Notes under the pieces: generated by a model
Seen by the model: only the letters and a program-made list of their open reading frames with translations
Database searches by the model: none
Told to the model about the DNA's origin: nothing
Position numbers and translations under genes: made by a program
Shown here: positions 41,237 through 46,228 of the stretch, in pieces
How the letters are laid out: every line of letters starts with the position of its first letter
Numbering within the stretch: position 1 is the first letter of the stretch
Source of the DNA: RUG11272 sp045226335
Lineage (GTDB): Bacteria > Bacillota > Clostridia > Christensenellales > Aristaeellaceae
DNA: 46,228 nucleotides
Reading direction: 5' to 3'
Assembly: GCA_045226335.1 (NCBI GenBank)
Contig: JBGVCH010000087.1
Location: forward strand, 1 to 46,228

Positions 41237-42943
41237 ATGCTGAAGAAAAAACTGATGAATTCCCTGATCTGCCACATCATGAAGCGGCGCGGCGCCCTCT
41301 CAGTGCACCATCTTGACCGGGTCTCAAGGAGGGCGGTTTCGGTCTCCGAAGAGATGCTGCGGCAGATCCTGTCCGACAACCGCGATACGGAGTACGGCAG
41401 AAAGCATCATTTCGCTGAGATCGTGAGCTTTGCGGAGTACAGGGAGCGGGTGCCCTTTACCACCTATGACGACTATGCACCCTATATCGAGAGGATGATC
41501 CGAAACAATGAAGAAAACCTTCTGACCGCCGATCCGGTGGTGCACTACGCCCTGACCTCCGGCAGCGTGGGTGTGCCCAAGCAGATCCCGGTCACCAAAA
41601 AGGCGTTGGACCAGTATCTCCTCTATGCCGGCAGCATGATCTTCGGCGTGCTGGACGAGTACTACAGGGACACGACCGGGCGGACCTGCACCAACGGCTT
41701 CTGCCTCAACACGCTGGAGGCTCCCCTGAAGACAACGGCCAACGGCACGCCACAGGGAGCCATCTCCGGGGCGGTGCTGCGCCCGTACACAAAGCTGCTG
41801 GGGGCTTATATGACGTCCCCGGCGGAGCTGATCTTCCCGACGGCTGAGATGAACATGCCCTACCTGAAGCTCCTCTTTGCGCTGTCGGAGAGAAATGTCA
41901 CCTGCATGCTCAGCGCATTCATGACGGGCCTTGTGGACCTGATGACTTACCTCGAGATCAACTGGGGAAGGCTGTGCGACGACATCGGGAAGGGAACGAT
42001 CAACGAGGAGATCTCGATGCCCGAAGAACTCCGGCACCGCTTCCTCGCTCTGCGCAGGCCGGACCCGGAACGGGCGGAGGAGCTGAGAAAAGAGTTTTCC
42101 CGGGGGTTTGACACGCCCATCATCCCGCGGATCTGGAAGAACTTCCGGTGGCTCGCCGCCATCGGAACGGGCGGGTTCACCCAGTATGCCATCCGTATGC
42201 GCAAGTACACGGGCAAAAACATCCCCTACAGCAACCTGAACTACGCCGCCTCGGAGTGTCTGATGGGGGCGGCGAGACGGACGGGGGATCCCTCCTATGT
42301 GCTGCTGCCGGACACAGGCTTTTTCGAGTTTATCCCGACGGACGGCAAGGATGAGAACGCCACCTGCACCATCGAAGAACTGGAGCAGGGCAAGGACTAC
42401 GAGATCGTTGTGACCAACCTGTCTGGCTTTTACCGGTACCGGATTGGTGATGTGGTGCGGGTGACCGGTTTCTACAACGAGGCCCCGACCATCCAGTTCC
42501 TGTACCGGAAAAACCAGACGGTCTCCATCGCGGGAGAAAAGACGAACGACGAAGCGATCCGGTGGATGATCACAAAGTTCCACGAGGATACGGGCATCCT
42601 GGTCCGGGACTACAGCGTCTATCCCGACACGGACCACAAGCCCGGCCGCTATGTCATCCTGATCGAGCCCGAAGGGGCGATCGATCCCGCGGAGCTGCCC
42701 CGGTACCGGGACATCCTGGAGCAGCGCCTGGGTGAGGCGAATCCATCCTTCGGCGCCAAAGTCAGCCGGGCGATCCTCGGGCGCACCAAGCTCTGCGTCG
42801 TCCAGCAGGAAACCTATATGCTGTACCGGGACACCCTCGTGTTCAGGGGCATTTCGCAGAATCAGATCAAGCCGGTCCGGGTCATTGACACCCCGATGAA
42901 AAAGCGGTTCTTCTTCGGCCTGATCGATTGCGAGATCGAATGA
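41237..42943 (+). CDS. GH3-family acyl-acid amido synthetase
   Basis: GH3 enzymes adenylate a carboxylic acid and then transfer it to the amine of an amino acid; they are best known from plants, where they conjugate auxin and jasmonate, with scattered bacterial members. The 568 residues have the family layout: HHLDRVSRRAV and DTEYGRKHHF at the front, ATP motif ALTSGSVGVPK (105-115), NYAASECLMG as motif II, and SGFYRYRIGDVVRVTGF as motif III. The C-terminal half (about 440-568) is a separate cap that closes over the substrate. ATG 41237 follows AAGGTGAT. It is the last ligase gene of the operon, 19 bases after the exporter. Acid and amine substrates are unknown; in this setting it probably caps or extends the product. 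Confidence 0.85.
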   Translation: MLKKKLMNSLICHIMKRRGALSVHHLDRVSRRAVSVSEEMLRQILSDNRDTEYGRKHHFAEIVSFAEYRERVPFTTYDDYAPYIERMIRNNEENLLTADPVVHYALTSGSVGVPKQIPVTKKALDQYLLYAGSMIFGVLDEYYRDTTGRTCTNGFCLNTLEAPLKTTANGTPQGAISGAVLRPYTKLLGAYMTSPAELIFPTAEMNMPYLKLLFALSERNVTCMLSAFMTGLVDLMTYLEINWGRLCDDIGKGTINEEISMPEELRHRFLALRRPDPERAEELRKEFSRGFDTPIIPRIWKNFRWLAAIGTGGFTQYAIRMRKYTGKNIPYSNLNYAASECLMGAARRTGDPSYVLLPDTGFFEFIPTDGKDENATCTIEELEQGKDYEIVVTNLSGFYRYRIGDVVRVTGFYNEAPTIQFLYRKNQTVSIAGEKTNDEAIRWMITKFHEDTGILVRDYSVYPDTDHKPGRYVILIEPEGAIDPAELPRYRDILEQRLGEANPSFGAKVSRAILGRTKLCVVQQETYMLYRDTLVFRGISQNQIKPVRVIDTPMKKRFFFGLIDCEIE

Positions 42944-43030
42944 CGGGACGCCGGGAGCCGTACGCCGCAGATGAGTGGACTGAATATGCTCATTTGCACG
43001 ACTGATAAGCCGCCCAAAGGAGAAATCGGC

Positions 43031-45529
43031 ATGAAGACAAGACTGTTTCTGCTGGCCCTGCTGGCGGGTCTGCTCTGCTGGACCGCCGCGCTGGCCGATA
43101 CCAGCGGCACCACCAACGGCGTCGAGTGGATCGCCGATGACACCCAGGCCGCCGTTGTCGGCTACACCGGCCGCCTGTCCAGCCTCTCCATCCCCTCGAA
43201 ACTGGGCGGCAAGCCGGTCACCATCATCGGCCCGGGCGCGTTCAGCGGCAACACCACCGTCCGGACCATCACGCTGCCCTCCACCGTCGCCCTGATCTGC
43301 AATCAGGCCTTTGCCGGCAGCGTTCTGAAATCCATCACCATCCCGGACGCGGTCCAGGTGATCGACGAGCGCGCGTTCGACAGCTGCACGGCGCTGACCA
43401 CCGTCAACCTCCCCGCCTCCCTGCTCGCCATCGGTCCGCAGGCCTTCCGGGGCTGCACCGCCCTCACGAAGGTGACCGTTCCCGCCGATGTGATCTTCAT
43501 CGACGACTGCGCCTTCCAGGGCTGCGAGGCCCTGACGACGGTCACTTTCTCCGGAACAGCCCTGCAGTCCCTCGGCGACCAGTGCTTCGCCCAATGCTAC
43601 AAGCTCCAGACCGCCGCCCTGCCGGAGGGCCTGCTGGAACTGGGTTCCGAGTGCTTCAAGCAATGCATCGGCCTGACCGCGGTCAGCTTCCCCTCCACGC
43701 TGGAAAGCATGGGCTCATCCTGCTTCTACCGGTGCATCTCACTCACCGCCGTCAGTCTGCCCGCCTCGCTGACCGAGCTGGAGGACAGCACCTTCCACAG
43801 CTGCTCTGCATTGACCGCCCTGAGCCTTCCGGACGAACTGGAGACCATCGGTCAGGATTGCTTCCGGGGCTGCAGCGCGCTGACGTCCGTCACCCTGCCG
43901 CCCACGCTGACAACCATCGGGCAGAACGCCTTCAACAACTGCTTTTCCCTCGCGCAGGTCACCCTCCCCGACAGCCTGGAGGACATCGGCAACTACTGCT
44001 TCCAGTACTGCTACGCCCTGACCGAAGTCCACTTCGGCGCGAACCTGAAGCGTGTCGGGAGCTACGCCTTCCAGTATGCCCCTCTCAGCGCGATCGAGCT
44101 TCCGGACGGCGTCCTGACGCTGGACAGCGGTGCCTTCGCCGGCGCGCAGATCACGGAGATCACCATTCCCGCCTCCGTCACCACCCTCGGTTCCTACGTC
44201 CTGAGCGGCTGCACGAACCTGAGCAGCGTCGACATCCGCTGCAGCCTGACGCGGATCCCGGACAGCTTTTTCAACGGATGCAGCAGCCTGACGGAGTTCA
44301 TCCTGCATGAGGAGACCACCGCCATCGGCCAGAGCGCCTTTGAGGGCACCGGCCTGACCGGCTCCCTGGTCATCCCCGCGCAGATCACGGAGATCGGCCC
44401 GTACGCCTTCCGGGCCTGCACCGGTCTGGAGGAGGTCACCCTCCCGGAGGGCATCACCGTCGTTCCGTATTCGCTGTTCTTTGAGTGCAGCGGCCTGCAC
44501 ACGGTGCACTTCCAGGGCGCCGTGACCGAGATCCAGCGCGACGCCTTTGCCGCCACAGGCCTGACGGAATTCGTCTTCCCGGAGACGGTGACCACCATCG
44601 GCACGGGCGTGTTCCGCAACAGCCAGATCCAGCGCGTCACCTTCCCGTCCGGCTGCACCGGCATCCCCATGGACACGTTCTACGGCTGCACGCAGCTGAC
44701 GGAATTCGATGTCCCGCCCCAGATCCAAACCATCGCCACGAAGGCGTTCTCCGGCTCCGGCCTGCGGCGGATCGTCCTGCCCCCGACGCTGATCCGCCTC
44801 AGTGACGCCTTCTCGGGCTGTGTCGACCTGGAGGAAATCCGGATCCCCGACGGCGTGGACATCAGCGTTCTCGCGGGCAGCAGTCTGGCCGGCTGCACGG
44901 CATTGACCGATGTCCGGCTCCCCGCCGACATGACGGTCATCCCGACCGGCTTCTTCAGCGGCTGCTCGGCCCTGGAAGAGATCACGATCCCCTCCGGGGT
45001 GACCGACATCGGCTCCAAAGCCTTCGAGCACTGCAGCAGCCTCCGGCGCGTCACCTTCCCGGAGGGCCTGAAGCAGATCGACACCAACGCGTTTGCCTAC
45101 TGCGCCGCGCTGGAGCAGGTCACGCTGCCGGCCAGCCTGGTGCGGGCTTCGTCGGGCGCATTCTACTACTGCACCGTCCTCAGCCGGGTGACCGTGCTGG
45201 GCGTCGACACCGCCGTCAACAGCGCCTTCCACATCACCAGCAAACCCAAGGATTTCCGCTGCCTGCGAGGCTCGAAAGCGGAGTTGTATTTCACCTCGAA
45301 CAATATCCCCCACACGGTCATCGGCTCGGAGCTCCTGATCCTCCCCCGGGACCTGACCGCCATCGGCAGCCAGGCCTTCGCCGGCGTATCCGCGGACATC
45401 ATCTGCATCGGCGGACAGGTGACGGAGATCGCCCCGGATGCCTTCGACCCCGGCGTAACCCTGGTGGTTGTGCCGGACTCCTACGCCGAAACCTGGGCAC
45501 AGGACCACGGATTTGCCTTTGTCAACTGA
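43031..45529 (+). CDS. Secreted BspA-like leucine-rich-repeat (LRR_5) protein
   Basis: The 832 residues start at ATG 43031 behind AAAGGAG. A signal peptide (1-23; TRLFLLALLAGLLCW, ending ALADT) is followed by a short strand region and then roughly thirty LRR_5 repeats of 22-24 residues. A typical repeat is LTTVNLPASLLAIGPQAF, with a CT/CS dipeptide at the turn of each (GCTAL, GCSAL). BspA-like proteins bind host or bacterial surfaces and can mediate adhesion. The C-terminus has no LPXTG motif, SLH or dockerin module, or membrane helix, so it is released or held by charge. It begins 87 bases after the GH3 gene in the same direction and ends at a strong terminator, so it could be read through from the operon, but a functional link is not shown. 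Confidence 0.9.
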   Translation: MKTRLFLLALLAGLLCWTAALADTSGTTNGVEWIADDTQAAVVGYTGRLSSLSIPSKLGGKPVTIIGPGAFSGNTTVRTITLPSTVALICNQAFAGSVLKSITIPDAVQVIDERAFDSCTALTTVNLPASLLAIGPQAFRGCTALTKVTVPADVIFIDDCAFQGCEALTTVTFSGTALQSLGDQCFAQCYKLQTAALPEGLLELGSECFKQCIGLTAVSFPSTLESMGSSCFYRCISLTAVSLPASLTELEDSTFHSCSALTALSLPDELETIGQDCFRGCSALTSVTLPPTLTTIGQNAFNNCFSLAQVTLPDSLEDIGNYCFQYCYALTEVHFGANLKRVGSYAFQYAPLSAIELPDGVLTLDSGAFAGAQITEITIPASVTTLGSYVLSGCTNLSSVDIRCSLTRIPDSFFNGCSSLTEFILHEETTAIGQSAFEGTGLTGSLVIPAQITEIGPYAFRACTGLEEVTLPEGITVVPYSLFFECSGLHTVHFQGAVTEIQRDAFAATGLTEFVFPETVTTIGTGVFRNSQIQRVTFPSGCTGIPMDTFYGCTQLTEFDVPPQIQTIATKAFSGSGLRRIVLPPTLIRLSDAFSGCVDLEEIRIPDGVDISVLAGSSLAGCTALTDVRLPADMTVIPTGFFSGCSALEEITIPSGVTDIGSKAFEHCSSLRRVTFPEGLKQIDTNAFAYCAALEQVTLPASLVRASSGAFYYCTVLSRVTVLGVDTAVNSAFHITSKPKDFRCLRGSKAELYFTSNNIPHTVIGSELLILPRDLTAIGSQAFAGVSADIICIGGQVTEIAPDAFDPGVTLVVVPDSYAETWAQDHGFAFVN

Positions 45530-45902
45530 CGAAGCGGGCCGCTCCCGAAGGTTCCAGCTTATCAGCCGGGCCCCTGAAACAAAAACACACAGCGAAGAAC
45601 CCTCCCGCCGCCAAGCCCACACCGGCCCCGGCGGCGGGTTTTTTCGCATCGCCTCATCATGCCGAAGTCCTTATTCGCCGCAGAGCGGGACAGCGCAAAA
45701 AATAGGCAGCCTTCTGTCAAAATTTGGAGAGCGGGAGCCGGGGAAGACGCACTACAATGCCGGTTGGAGGGAACCGGGAAGTACCCCCTGCGGGCCCGGA
45801 TGTCCCTGACCGCGGCCGGGAGGGACGGTTCAACTTCCGAACAGGTGCGGCGACCGGCGGACCGGCCTGCGCCGGGCGGGCACCGAACAAAGGAGTATTC
45901 CG
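45530..45902. other. Intergenic region between the BspA-like gene and the next exporter gene
   Basis: 373 bases holding the terminator at 45605-45645. A TACAAT (45753-45758) lies before the next gene, but no -35 box at a proper distance was found. No gene is recognised in it. Confidence 0.6.
45605..45645 (+). terminator. Intrinsic terminator after the BspA-like gene
   Basis: CCCGCCGCC (45605-45613) and GGCGGCGGG (45631-45639) form a perfect 9-bp stem with a 17-base loop, followed directly by TTTTTT. Confidence 0.85.
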
Positions 45903-46228
45903 ATGCTGAAGCAATTCCAATGGCTGTGGGACAACATGGATCCGCACTATCGGATCCGCCATGTCCTGGCGCTGGTCTTGTGCGTGTTCACCTGCCTGCT
46001 GCTGCTGGTGAACCCGGCGCTGTCCCAGCGGCTGATCGACGATGTGATCATGGCCCGGAACCCAGACCCGCTGCATGGGCTGCTGGGCCTGATGCTGCTT
46101 GCCAAGCTGGGGCGGGAGGGCATGCGGTATCTGATGGTGGTCACCCTGGAAACGGACGCCCAGAACGTGGTGTTCAACCTGCGCTCCCGGCTGTTTGAGC
46201 GGCTGCAGTACAGCGACATGCGGTACTT
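45903..46228 (+). CDS. ABC exporter, N-terminal part (cut by window end)
   Basis: The first 108 or so residues of an ABC exporter membrane domain. ATG 45903 lies behind AAAGGAG. It starts with a soluble MLKQFQWLWDNMDPHYRIRH, then helix 1 (VLALVLCVFTCLLLLVNPAL), SQRLIDDVI, helix 2, and VVFNLRSRLFERLQYSDMRY, the typical start of helix 3 in exporters. The nucleotide-binding domain is outside the window. A terminator separates it from the BspA-like gene, so it begins a new unit. It cannot be told whether it is a homodimer or has a partner downstream. Confidence 0.8.
   Translation, partial: MLKQFQWLWDNMDPHYRIRHVLALVLCVFTCLLLLVNPALSQRLIDDVIMARNPDPLHGLLGLMLLAKLGREGMRYLMVVTLETDAQNVVFNLRSRLFERLQYSDMRY

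Noticed and set aside
41324..45649. Two long minus-strand frames opposite GH3 and the BspA-like gene
   Set aside because: Shadows; the second mirrors the repeat structure of the leucine-rich repeats.

Overview
The window reads as chromosomal DNA of a high-GC, anaerobic, gut-type member of the Bacillota (Clostridia). This is inferred from strong AGGAGG-type ribosome binding sites, a sigma-A style promoter set, an HPr/enzyme I phosphotransferase system (PTS), a rubredoxin-first rubrerythrin, an S11 D-Ala-D-Ala carboxypeptidase and a BspA-like leucine-rich-repeat surface protein. No rRNA, tRNA or CRISPR array was recognised. The species cannot be named from the sequence alone.

Layout. 1-5.8 kb: the end of a glycerate 2-kinase, then a complete PTS module (fused EIIBCA permease, HPr, enzyme I) and an acylphosphatase. 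5.8-15.1 kb: single genes and short minus-strand operons rich in small-molecule-modifying and repair-type enzymes. They include an alpha/beta-hydrolase fused to a chloramphenicol-phosphotransferase-like kinase, a DUF2779 nuclease, an acetyltransferase fused to a CHAP-like amidase, an aminoglycoside-adenylyltransferase-like protein, a membrane PP2C phosphatase, a deoxyribonucleotidase, a TfoX-N protein and a methyltransferase. A dead C-terminal piece of an adenylation enzyme lies among them. 15.1-21.9 kb: a minus-strand envelope and housekeeping set (CapA-like protein, a 38-residue membrane protein, CNNM/CorC protein, D,D-carboxypeptidase), then aroE-aroQ-acetyltransferase and a small membrane protein. 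A REP-like double-hairpin repeat cluster separates the two halves. 22.0-22.7 kb: rubrerythrin.

22.7-33.4 kb is an accessory island of visibly lower GC. It opens with about 1.9 kb of gene-free DNA packed with hairpins and dispersed palindromic repeats. A type I restriction-modification locus follows: hsdM, hsdS, a YdjM-like membrane hydrolase, a DUF262/DUF1524 GmrSD-like nuclease and hsdR. hsdR loses its family sequence after the DEAH/TATP half, where an oppositely oriented helicase fragment and two small unknown genes lie. The methyltransferase half looks intact and the type I nuclease looks dead.

33.7-43 kb is the most interesting part. One sigma-A promoter precedes a tightly packed operon: a stand-alone AMP-forming adenylation enzyme, two different ATP-grasp ligases, a heterodimeric ABC exporter and a GH3-family acyl-acid amido synthetase. 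A secreted BspA-like repeat protein follows. There is no carrier protein, condensation domain or thioesterase. The set is best explained as an assembly line that builds a small amide or peptide-like metabolite with free-standing ligases and exports it. The window ends in the start of another ABC exporter gene.
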